Notes under the pieces: model-generated | The model's input: the letters and a program-made list of their open reading frames with translations, nothing else | Database searches by the model: none | What the model was told of the DNA's origin: nothing | Translations under genes and position numbers: made by a program | Shown: positions 52,500-60,830 of the stretch, piece by piece | Layout: the number at the start of each line of letters is the position of its first letter | Numbering within the stretch: position 1 is the stretch's first letter | Source of the DNA: Putridiphycobacter sp045107045 | Lineage (GTDB): Bacteria > Bacteroidota > Bacteroidia > Flavobacteriales_D > Crocinitomicaceae | Assembly: GCA_045107045.1 (NCBI GenBank) | Contig: JBGCFR010000025.1 | Coordinates: 14,696 to 78,695 of the forward strand | Direction of reading: 5' to 3' | DNA: 64,000 bases

Positions 52500-55400
52500 T
52501 TATTTTATGATTGTAACGGTTCCTGATATTGTTACAACCTGACTGTTACTCTTTTCTTGGTATCTTATCTGCCAAACATAGGCAGCCATTGGCACAACCT
52601 GACCAGAATAGGTGCCATCCCAGCCATTTTCATAATCAAGACTTTCAAATAGTACTTCGCCCCAACGGTTAAAGATTAATAATTGGTATGTATCTTCAAT
52701 AAAACCTGATGTAAAAATAGGTTTAAACGTATTATTTAGACTACCTTGATTAAATGGTGTAAAAGCGTTGGGAACATAGAATATGGTGTTCTCATGCAGT
52801 TCAATATATTTAGAAATAGAATCAGTACATCCAAAATCTGTTACAACAGTTAAGGAAATATGACTATATCCTTCCGCATATTGTTCATATATGTGACTTG
52901 TATTCTGATCATTTGAAATGATTTCGCCATCAACTGTCCAGGTCCAAAAAGTAGCTTCAGTGTTATTACTATTTAGTAAGTACTGAGATTCAATTGCATT
53001 GGGGTCAACCAATTCAGTAGTGAATTGTGCATTAGGTTTTTTATAAATTGTAACAAAATTCTTTTTCCTCAAAGTACTTTCGCAACCATTATAAGAACTA
53101 ATTGTCAATGATACGTCGTAAATTCCTTCAAGTGGGTATTGATATGTAGGGGATTCAGCCTCTGAATCATCATCATTTCCAAAATTCCAATAATAACTTT
53201 GTATACTATCGTTACTAGAAATCATGCTAAGATTAGCGAAATCAGTAGGAGCTTGTTCACAAAATGATTGACTACTCATAAATGATGGGGTTAACTCAAT
53301 GAAATCAATATTTATAGTATCAGAAATTTGACAATGTGCAGCAGTAACATTTACCCAGTAATCTCCAGAGGTAGAAACGTAGATACTAGATGTATTACTA
53401 TTGTTCTGCCAATGGTAATTGGCATTAATTTGCTGATAAGCATTTAATTGAGCCGAATCACCATCACATAACAATAAATCACTTCCTAGGTCTAAGTACA
53501 AATAGGTTTCCGAAACTTGAATTGTGTCAAATGCTTTGCATGTATTACTGTCAATCATCTCCACATAATAAAGCCCACCTGATGATGCTGTAAAATCAGC
53601 ATTTGTTGAATTGTCAGACCACAAATATGAAGCATTTTGTTGATAAATATTCCAAGTAATGTTTTCATTAACACATAGTATAGTATCATTTCCTAAATTA
53701 ATAATGGGGCTGTTGAAATAATTTATATCAACAGTATCATAAGTGAGGCAGCCATCATTGTTTAATTCTACCCAAACCAAACCGCTATTTTTCACAGCCA
53801 AACTAGAGTCTTGGCTAGCGTTTGACCATAAAATTGTTCCATAGTTATTAGGCACTAAAAGGATAATGGAATCTTGTGGACATAATGTGGTATCATTTCC
53901 TAGATTCGGTTTAAAAGTAGAAGTGTAATTAACAACAATTGTATCATAATAATTACAAGTGTATTGAGTGAGAATTAATGAAACTGTATCTGCCCCTGAA
54001 ATGGTAATGTCAGAATTTGTTGATGCATCATTCCATTGATATGCACTGGCTGGAGTGAGAGCATCAATATACAATGAAGCCCCTTGACATAAGGTGGTAT
54101 CATTACCTAGGTCAAAATTAGGTATGGCAATATAATCAACCTGAATAGAATCTGAGTACTTACAGCCATTAACAGTAATGTCTACATAATACTGACCCGA
54201 ATTAAGTGCCATTAATGCAGTGTCAACAGATAGATCATTCCAAAGGTACGTTGCATTAGGGGTAGTGGCGTCAAGAAGAATTGAATCACTTGAACAAATA
54301 GTGGTATCATTACCTAGGGCAAAACTAATAACTGGATAATTTGTAATAATTGCTGAATCCATGTAATTACAGCCGTTTTGAGAAATCATTAACCAAACTG
54401 TATCTGCAACATAAAAAGTAGTGGCTGAATCAATACTGCCATTACTCCACAAATAAGATGGGCTAGAAATGTTGGGTCCGATTGTAATAGAATCTCCAGT
54501 ACAAAAAATAGTATCATTTCCTAAAAACTGAGTGACTGGTGCATAATAATCAACGACAATTGTATCATAATAATGGCAGGTGTTTTGAGTTAGAATTAGC
54601 GAAATTGTGTCCGCTTCTGTAATGGTAATGTTAGAATTTATTGATGCATCATTCCATAGATATGTACTTGCTGGGGTAAGAGCATCAATATACAATGAGG
54701 CCCCTTCGCACAATGTAGTATCATTGCCCAAGTCAAAATGAGGTGAGGTAATGTGGCTAATTTGTATAGAGTCGGAATAAAGGCAACCATTTATGTTCAC
54801 ATCTACATAGTACTGTCCTGCAGTAAAAGCTAGTAACGTTGTGTCAACAGATAGGTCATTCCAAAGGTATGTCGCATTAGGGGTAGTAGCGTCAAGAAGA
54901 ATTGAATCACTTGAACAAATAGTGGTATCGTTACCTAAGGCAAAACTAATAACTGGATAATTTGTAATAATTGCTGAATCCTTGTAATTACAGCCGTTTT
55001 GAGAAATCACCAACCAAACTGTGTCCGCTAAATAAAAAGTAGTGGCAGAGTCAATACTGCCATTACTCCACAAATAAGATGGGCTTGAAATGTTGGGTCC
55101 GATTGTAATAGAATCTCCAGTACAAAAAATAGTATCATTTCCTAAAAACTGAGTGACTGGCGCATAATAATCAACAACAATTGTATCATAATAATGGCAA
55201 GTGTTTTGAGTTAAAATTATAGAAACTGTATCAGCCTCTAAAATAGTAATGTCAGAATTTATTGATGCATCATTCCAAAGGTAGGTGCTGGCTGGAGTAA
55301 GTGCATCAATATACAATGAAGCTCCTTCACATAATGTGGTGTCATTTCCTAGATTTAAGCTAGGTACAGTAAAATAATCAATCTGAATAGAGTCTGTGTA

Positions 55401-57068
55401 CTGGCATCCATTAACCGTAATATCGGCATAATACTGACCAGAACTGAATGCAATTAAAGCTGTGTCAATGGACAGGTCATTCCAGAGATATGTTGCATTG
55501 GGGGTGGTGGCATCAATCAAAATTGAATCACCTGGACAAATAGTGGTATCATTACCTAAAACAAAATTAATTGAGGGGTAATTCGTGATAATCACCGAAT
55601 CAGTATAATTGCAGCCGTTTTGCGAAACCGTTAACCAAACTGTGTCCGCAACATAAAAAGTGGTTGCAGAATCAATGCTGCCGTTGCTCCACAAATAAGA
55701 CGGATTAGAAATATTAGGTCCGATTGTAATAGAATCTCCAGTACAAAAAATAGTATCATTTCCTGCGAAATGAGTTAAGGCAACATGATAGTCAATTACA
55801 ATTGTATCGTAATAATGGCAAGTGTTTTGCGTGAGAATTAATGAAACTGTATCTGCCTGTGATACGGTATTGTCAGAGTTTGTTGATGCATCATACCATA
55901 GATATGTGCTAGCTGGAGTAAGAGCGTCAACAAGCAGTGAAGCTCCCTCGCATAATGTGGTGTCATTTCCTAAATCAAAATTTGGTGCGACATGATAGTC
56001 AATCTGAATTGAATCCGAATACTGGCAGCCATTAGCAGTAATGTTTACGTAGTACTGACCAGAACTAAATGCCAATAATGTAGAGTCAGCAGATAGGTTG
56101 TTCCAAAGATATGTTGCATTAGGGGTAGTGGCGTCAAGAAGAATTGAATCACTAGAACAGATAATGGTGTCGTTGCCTAATATTGATATAGCAGGGTTTG
56201 TGATTATAATTGTATCCTTATATGAACATACCGAACTGTCAATTTGCACAGAATATACGCCCGCTCCATATAGGGTAGTTAAAGAATCTGTATCACCGTT
56301 ACTCCAAAGATAGTTGAAGTCTGGAAAGTTGTCTATAGAAAGTGTGAGTGAATCTCCGAGACATAATAATGTGTCATTTCCAATATGTAGTGTTTCATTG
56401 CAATCTATTAGTGGAATGATGTAAACACTATCGATTCCCATTCTTAAACTACCAGCAAGATTAGTAGAAGAAAGTTGCCAATCTGCATCATCATCAACAG
56501 GTAAAAACTTAAATGTGTGGGTTGTTGCTGTTGGAATGAAGGTAAATGTATCTAGTTCCCAAACTAAATTATTACTATTAAAAGGAAGATGGCTAGTGCT
56601 AATAGTAGATGTAGTAAGTAATACATTATCCATGTATACTGCCCAACGTCCACTAGTGTCTAAACAATTATCTTGTTTAACTACTGTTTGGTAAAAACCT
56701 AATTGATATGAAACTAAAGTGTTTAATCCAGTCACTGTTTGTTGTATACCTTCATGATAAATAGAAGCTGGAGATAATTGTGCCAAAAGACCACTGACGA
56801 AACTATTGCCAGAATGTGGATTTCCAATCACTCCCGCCGAAACACCTGGTCCCGTTAAACCAACAACGTCGGGAAAAGTCTGCAGTGCACCTGATGCATG
56901 TGAAGCGCCATCTGTAAATGGAACTGCCGACCAACTAGGTGGGGTAGATGAAATTGTTATTGGACTGTCCAACCCCGGATTTACTAAAACTTGCCCAAAC
57001 CCTAAACCAGAGCTAATACAAAAAAAAGCAGATATAAACCACAAAAATAACTGTTCAAGCTTAAGCAT
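52500..57068 (-). CDS. 1522-residue repeat-built T9SS type B surface protein
   Basis: The protein begins with a signal peptide (about 1-25) and a lectin-like 200-residue domain (LVNPGLDSPITI, GIPNPHSGNSF-like, LDTFTF, FKFLPVDDDADW). From residue 229 to about 1262 it has about 15 units of 68-69 residues, each opening with LGNDT and two Cys. A PKD pair follows (YYWNFGNDDDSEAESPTYQY and FWTWTVDGE), then the CHU_C gliding-motility C-terminal signal (FYVPNAFTPF, FNRWGEVLFES, GWDGTYSGQ, AAYVWQIRY). It is expected on the cell surface and exported by type IX secretion. The units have a higher-order pattern of three. Confidence 0.9.
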   Translation of the reverse strand: MLKLEQLFLWFISAFFCISSGLGFGQVLVNPGLDSPITISSTPPSWSAVPFTDGASHASGALQTFPDVVGLTGPGVSAGVIGNPHSGNSFVSGLLAQLSPASIYHEGIQQTVTGLNTLVSYQLGFYQTVVKQDNCLDTSGRWAVYMDNVLLTTSTISTSHLPFNSNNLVWELDTFTFIPTATTHTFKFLPVDDDADWQLSSTNLAGSLRMGIDSVYIIPLIDCNETLHIGNDTLLCLGDSLTLSIDNFPDFNYLWSNGDTDSLTTLYGAGVYSVQIDSSVCSYKDTIIITNPAISILGNDTIICSSDSILLDATTPNATYLWNNLSADSTLLAFSSGQYYVNITANGCQYSDSIQIDYHVAPNFDLGNDTTLCEGASLLVDALTPASTYLWYDASTNSDNTVSQADTVSLILTQNTCHYYDTIVIDYHVALTHFAGNDTIFCTGDSITIGPNISNPSYLWSNGSIDSATTFYVADTVWLTVSQNGCNYTDSVIITNYPSINFVLGNDTTICPGDSILIDATTPNATYLWNDLSIDTALIAFSSGQYYADITVNGCQYTDSIQIDYFTVPSLNLGNDTTLCEGASLYIDALTPASTYLWNDASINSDITILEADTVSIILTQNTCHYYDTIVVDYYAPVTQFLGNDTIFCTGDSITIGPNISSPSYLWSNGSIDSATTFYLADTVWLVISQNGCNYKDSAIITNYPVISFALGNDTTICSSDSILLDATTPNATYLWNDLSVDTTLLAFTAGQYYVDVNINGCLYSDSIQISHITSPHFDLGNDTTLCEGASLYIDALTPASTYLWNDASINSNITITEADTISLILTQNTCHYYDTIVVDYYAPVTQFLGNDTIFCTGDSITIGPNISSPSYLWSNGSIDSATTFYVADTVWLMISQNGCNYMDSAIITNYPVISFALGNDTTICSSDSILLDATTPNATYLWNDLSVDTALMALNSGQYYVDITVNGCKYSDSIQVDYIAIPNFDLGNDTTLCQGASLYIDALTPASAYQWNDASTNSDITISGADTVSLILTQYTCNYYDTIVVNYTSTFKPNLGNDTTLCPQDSIILLVPNNYGTILWSNASQDSSLAVKNSGLVWVELNNDGCLTYDTVDINYFNSPIINLGNDTILCVNENITWNIYQQNASYLWSDNSTNADFTASSGGLYYVEMIDSNTCKAFDTIQVSETYLYLDLGSDLLLCDGDSAQLNAYQQINANYHWQNNSNTSSIYVSTSGDYWVNVTAAHCQISDTINIDFIELTPSFMSSQSFCEQAPTDFANLSMISSNDSIQSYYWNFGNDDDSEAESPTYQYPLEGIYDVSLTISSYNGCESTLRKKNFVTIYKKPNAQFTTELVDPNAIESQYLLNSNNTEATFWTWTVDGEIISNDQNTSHIYEQYAEGYSHISLTVVTDFGCTDSISKYIELHENTIFYVPNAFTPFNQGSLNNTFKPIFTSGFIEDTYQLLIFNRWGEVLFESLDYENGWDGTYSGQVVPMAAYVWQIRYQEKSNSQVVTISGTVTIIK
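53300..56385. repeat. long tandem repeats (about 207-codon super-unit)
   Basis: The block codes for the LGNDT units. A three-unit super-repeat of about 621 bases recurs nearly identically: the same sequence ACTGGATAATTTG starts at 54331 and again at 54952, 621 bases apart. Four super-units (units 1-12) are followed by three more divergent units. Confidence 0.85.
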
Positions 57069-57328
57069 GAATTACGGTATAGATTACAAATTAGGGCATG
57101 ATAAAGATAAATAAAAAAAACGATTCAATAAATTGCTGTTAAATAGGTTTTTGTAGTTTGAAAAGCCTTGTTAAATCACCCCTGAAGCAGCCGATTGATC
57201 AATTTAAATTCAATAATTGGAATATTCGCACTGATATATTTAGTTCAAAAATTTCATTTAATTAAAATAAATCGTAAATAAAAAAGTGCTATATATAGCT
57301 AATTACACTTTTTTTTAAAAATAATAAA

Positions 57329-57336
57329 TACATTTG
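57329..57336 (+). promoter_or_regulatory. -7 box of the small lipoprotein unit
   Basis: TACATTTG is an exact TAnnTTTG box ending 23 bases before the ATG at 57360. No TTTG lies at the usual distance. The rest of the 290-base gap (57069-57359) is AT-rich and holds no other feature I can support. Confidence 0.5.
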
Positions 57337-57359
57337 TGTATAATCTTAAACAACCAAAT

Positions 57360-57578
57360 ATGAAAAAATTAATGATGATCTTTTTCGCATCAGCCTTATT
57401 ATCAAGTTGCGGAAATGGAGAAGCTGAAAAAAAAGCTGCTGAGGAAGAAGCTGCAAAAATTGAAATGATGACTAATGAAGTTAATCAATTGGATTCTATT
57501 TCAGAGGTGTTAGAACAAGCAACATCAGATATTGAGGCTGCAAGTAATGAATTGAATAACTTATTAAACGAATTATAA
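57360..57578 (+). CDS. small acidic coiled-coil lipoprotein
   Basis: This 72-residue protein is read from the ATG at 57360 (MKKLMMIFFASALLSSC, lipobox Cys17); the in-frame ATG at 57336 would add eight residues and lies in the promoter box. The mature 55 residues are an acidic Glu/Ala/Asp coiled coil (EAEKKAAEEEAAKIEMMTNEVNQL). A Braun-like role tying the outer membrane to the wall is possible but not shown: there is no C-terminal Lys. It ends two bases before a second exported coiled-coil gene. Confidence 0.7.
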   Translation: MKKLMMIFFASALLSSCGNGEAEKKAAEEEAAKIEMMTNEVNQLDSISEVLEQATSDIEAASNELNNLLNEL

Positions 57579-57579
57579 T

Positions 57580-58245
57580 ATGAAACTAATAAAACTAACC
57601 GTTGTTACTGTTCTTTTATCAGTAAACACTTTTGTTCAGGCGCAAGCTGAAGGGGTTGAAACTGAGGCAAAAGCGAAAATAGAAGACGCAAAAAAGCAAT
57701 TAAAGAAAAACCCTAATGCTGAGTCTGTTCATAATGAGGTGATTGAAGCTGCAAAAGCGAAAAGTGATGGTAATGCTGAAGGAGTTGAAACAGAAAATAA
57801 ATTAAATAAAGCTGCTAAATCAGTAAAGGATAAAATAAAAAATAAGGTTTCTGACATGAAATCAGATGGAGAGGAAGTTGTTGATGGTGGAGAAGAAGTA
57901 ATTGAAAATACTCCTGATGTTATTGATGAAACCGCTGTTAAAGTTAAATCTGTAGCGGATTATAGGACAGAAATGGCTAATAAAACGATTACTGAAAAAG
58001 CAGATGCTGCAAAAGCTTATAAAGCGACAAAGGTAGCTGCTTTGAATTCGGCCGTTACCAAAGGTGATGCTGATGTAATTGCTGCAAAAGGAAAAATAGA
58101 AGCTGCAAAATTAGCTTTAGAAGAAGGAAAGAAAAAAATGAATGAAGCTGAGTATACTGCAAAAATGGAAAAAATCCAAAAAGCAGAAGCACTTACTAAT
58201 GCTTTAGCTGAAAAAGTAGCTGCTGCAAAAGCAATGGCAATGTAA
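57580..58245 (+). CDS. secreted Ala/Lys/Glu-rich coiled-coil protein, unknown
   Basis: This 221-residue protein has a signal peptide (LIKLTVVTVLLSVNTFVQAQ). The phrase AEGVETE occurs twice (about residues 23 and 67), with KSDGNAEGVETEN in the second. The rest is mostly helical heptad sequence, such as EKADAAKAYKATKVAALNSAV and AAKLALEEGKKKMNEAEYTAKMEKIQKAEA. It follows the small lipoprotein by one base and ends in a strong terminator, so the two form one unit. No family is recognised; a periplasmic filament or spacer is a guess. Confidence 0.7.
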   Translation: MKLIKLTVVTVLLSVNTFVQAQAEGVETEAKAKIEDAKKQLKKNPNAESVHNEVIEAAKAKSDGNAEGVETENKLNKAAKSVKDKIKNKVSDMKSDGEEVVDGGEEVIENTPDVIDETAVKVKSVADYRTEMANKTITEKADAAKAYKATKVAALNSAVTKGDADVIAAKGKIEAAKLALEEGKKKMNEAEYTAKMEKIQKAEALTNALAEKVAAAKAMAM

Positions 58246-58270
58246 TTTTCAATTAGTAAATATTTATTTT

Positions 58271-58301
58271 AAAGGGAGAACTTAGTTTTCCCTTTTTTTT
58301 T
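58271..58301 (+). terminator. rho-independent terminator of the coiled-coil pair
   Basis: AAAGGGAGAAC at 58271-58281 pairs with GTTTTCCCTTT at 58285-58295 (one G-U), followed by T-run. The 25-base gap after the stop is typical. Confidence 0.88.
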
Positions 58302-58330
58302 GTGCATATTTGATACAGTAAATCATTATT

Positions 58331-59650
58331 ATGGAAAAAGGAAATAAAAGAGTAGTGAATGCTTGGGCTTTTTACGATTGGGCCAATTCAGTCTATCCAT
58401 TAGTTGTATCCACTTCAATATTTCCAATTTTTTACGAAACTGTGACCGGTGCCTCACCATTGGGAATAGGAAAGGGGCCTAATCAAGACTTAGTGAGTTT
58501 TTTAGGATTTGAGCTAGCCAATACAGCACTATATTCTTTTGTAGTAGCAGCTTCCTTTATAGTGGTGTCATTTGTCTCTCCTATTTTGTCAGGAGTGGCA
58601 GATTATTCTGGAAGTAAAAAGGGATTTTTAAAATTCTTTTGCTACTTAGGTGCCATTTCTACCGCAACGCTATATTTTTTTGATGCAAACCATTTAGAAT
58701 GGAGTATGTTATCTATTTTTTTTGCCAGTATTGGTTTCTGGAATAGTTTAGTATTTTATAATGCTTATTTACCAGAGATTGCTGAACCAAAAGACCATGA
58801 CCGGATTAGTGCGAAAGGATTTTCAATGGGATATTTTGGAGCCTCACTTTTATTAATTATTTGTTTGCTATTAATGGGGAATTTAGTTCCAGACTTATTG
58901 CCATTTAAAATGCCTGCTAAAGCTTCATTTTTATTAGTTGCATTATGGTGGGTAGGGTTTAGCCAAATTACGTATAGGCGTTTACCGGCACCAAAACATT
59001 TCAATAAAGTAACAAAGGAAATTTTAGGAAATGGCTTTAAGGAATTAAAAAAGGTATGGGATTTTATTAAAGGGACCAAACAATTAAAACGGTATTTATT
59101 TTCTTTTTTCGTTTTCAGTATGGGGGTGCAAACTATTATGTTAATGGCGGTTCTTTTTGCTAAAAAAGTTGTGTTTACTGATGGTGATAGCAGTGGTTTA
59201 ATTATCGCTGTTTTAATTATACAATTTATCGCCATTCCAGGTGCTTATCTATTTAGTTTCTTATCAAAAAAGATAGGTAATATCAATACACTAATTATTG
59301 CATTAGTAGTTTGGGTTGGCGTTTGCGTTTTTGCATATGCAATTGTTGAAAGCCAAATGTCATTTTACATGCTTGCTGGCGTGGTTGGCTTTGTAATGGG
59401 AGGAACACAATCATTAAGTCGTTCAACTTATTCAAAATTTTTGCCAGAAACTGAAGATACTGCATCATTTTTCAGCTTTTTTGATATTACTGAAAAAATT
59501 GGAATCGTAATAGGTATGGTTGCATTCGGTGTGATGGAAAGTCTTTTTGGTGACATCAGAGCTTCAGTTTTAGCACTAATTGTATTTTTTATTGTCGGTG
59601 TTCTATTGCTCTTTAGAGTGCCTAAACTAGGTGACAGTTTAGAGGGATAA
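58331..59650 (+). CDS. UMF1/Atg22-type MFS transporter
   Basis: This 439-residue carrier has about 12 hydrophobic helices. It opens with VVNAWAFYDWANSVYPLVVSTSIFPIFYET and has SPILSGVADYSGSKKGFL, the usual UMF1 start and first loop, and later GFVMGGTQSLSRSTYSKFLPETEDTASFFSFFDITEK. Relatives are described as Atg22-like vacuolar effluxers, and bacterial members are uncharacterised. It is monocistronic and its end overlaps by 12 bases the facing 103-residue gene. Confidence 0.93.
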   Translation: MEKGNKRVVNAWAFYDWANSVYPLVVSTSIFPIFYETVTGASPLGIGKGPNQDLVSFLGFELANTALYSFVVAASFIVVSFVSPILSGVADYSGSKKGFLKFFCYLGAISTATLYFFDANHLEWSMLSIFFASIGFWNSLVFYNAYLPEIAEPKDHDRISAKGFSMGYFGASLLLIICLLLMGNLVPDLLPFKMPAKASFLLVALWWVGFSQITYRRLPAPKHFNKVTKEILGNGFKELKKVWDFIKGTKQLKRYLFSFFVFSMGVQTIMLMAVLFAKKVVFTDGDSSGLIIAVLIIQFIAIPGAYLFSFLSKKIGNINTLIIALVVWVGVCVFAYAIVESQMSFYMLAGVVGFVMGGTQSLSRSTYSKFLPETEDTASFFSFFDITEKIGIVIGMVAFGVMESLFGDIRASVLALIVFFIVGVLLLFRVPKLGDSLEG

Positions 59651-59950
59651 TAAAACAATGATCAAACAAAAAATGACAGATACTACAACAAGACCTTTTA
59701 CAAATTCGTATAGTTGCCAACGAAAGTTTGTAAAGTAGAATAGTATCATATTCGGAAGAATGCTAAAAATCAATATGTCCATTCTGTCAGAATTTCCATT
59801 TGTCAAATAACGTAAGTATTTGGAAAATGAAACTGTAGGATACCCTTTTACAAAGTATGACAGTACGAAACCGATAACTAATAGCACAAAAGCCACAATT
59901 ATTCCAACCCAAACATTATCGTATTTTCTTACTTTATCCACAAAACTCAT
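59639..59950 (-). CDS. small membrane protein, unknown
   Basis: This 103-residue protein has three hydrophobic helices: WVGIIVAFVLLVIGFVLSYFV, a MDILIFSILPNMILFYFTN stretch and a C-terminal LVVVSVIFCLIIVLLSL. The loops are short and basic. No family is recognised. Its 3' end overlaps the MFS gene by 12 bases tail to tail, and a TATTTTTG box ends four bases from its ATG, so a leaderless message is possible. The coding call rests on length and hydrophobic pattern. Confidence 0.6.
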   Translation of the reverse strand: MSFVDKVRKYDNVWVGIIVAFVLLVIGFVLSYFVKGYPTVSFSKYLRYLTNGNSDRMDILIFSILPNMILFYFTNFRWQLYEFVKGLVVVSVIFCLIIVLLSL

Positions 59951-59954
59951 AGTA

Positions 59955-59962
59955 CAAAAATA
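59955..59962 (-). promoter_or_regulatory. -7 box next to the small membrane gene
   Basis: The minus strand reads TATTTTTG. It ends four bases before the ATG at 59950. No TTTG box is seen at the usual distance. Confidence 0.4.
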
Positions 59963-60035
59963 ATAATCTCTTTTAATGATTATGGGGGAATTTGTTAATA
60001 AGTTACTATTTTATTTTCTATGTTAATCGCACTTG

Positions 60036-60806
60036 TTATATATCGAATTCGTTTAAACTACTAATTAAATGATGTGCGGTCATATCAAATTGAATAGGTA
60101 CAATTGAGACATAATTATGATCTAATGCCCACATATCCGTATCTTCTCCTTTATCTGAAACGGTGAATTGGCCTGACATCCAATAATAGTCACCCCCAAA
60201 AGGAGATTTTCGTTTTTCGAATTGATCATCCCAGTAGGCTCTACCTTGTCTACAAATTTTTGCTCCTTTAATTTCTTTAAGCGGCCCCTTTGGAATATTA
60301 ACATTTAGACAATTGCTGCCAGGTAATCCATTTTTTAGTACTTGTTCTGCTATAATACGAGCATAGTGCATAGAAGCATCAAAGTCCGCATTCTTATCAA
60401 AGTCGAGCAGAGAAAAACCTATGGAAGGAATATTTTCAATGGCCCCTTCAACAGCCGCAGACATAGTGCCAGAGTATAAAATATTTGTTGCTGCATTAGA
60501 ACCATGATTAATACCTGAAACAAGTAAAGTTGGCCTTTTTTTAAGCACCTCGTAAATAGCTATCTTAACACAGTCAACTGGTGTGCCAGAGCAAGTATAT
60601 GCTTCAACTCCTTCAAAGACTGATGATTTTTCAAGTCTTAGCGGATCATGAATTGTAATGGCATGCCCCATTCCGCTTTGCGGCTTATCGGGTGCAACAA
60701 CAACAATTTCTCCGAGTGGTTTCATTGCTTCCACTAAAAATCGGATACCTTTAGCAGTTATTCCGTCGTCGTTTGTAATTAAAATTAGAGGTTTGCTTTC
60801 TGTCAT
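60036..60806 (-). CDS. surE: 5'/3'-nucleotidase SurE
   Basis: This 256-residue protein opens with LILITNDDGITAKGIRFL, where Asn and two Asp bind the metal, then IVVVAPDKPQSGMGHAITIHDPL and VSGINHGSNAATNILYSGTMSAAVEGA, the SurE set. It removes phosphate from 5'- and 3'-nucleotides and can act on short polyphosphate. It is in the cytoplasm. It follows the TPM gene by 24 bases and is likely in the same minus-strand run. Confidence 0.96.
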   Translation of the reverse strand: MTESKPLILITNDDGITAKGIRFLVEAMKPLGEIVVVAPDKPQSGMGHAITIHDPLRLEKSSVFEGVEAYTCSGTPVDCVKIAIYEVLKKRPTLLVSGINHGSNAATNILYSGTMSAAVEGAIENIPSIGFSLLDFDKNADFDASMHYARIIAEQVLKNGLPGSNCLNVNIPKGPLKEIKGAKICRQGRAYWDDQFEKRKSPFGGDYYWMSGQFTVSDKGEDTDMWALDHNYVSIVPIQFDMTAHHLISSLNEFDI

Positions 60807-60830
60807 TTCGATTCAATTCAATTAATTCGT

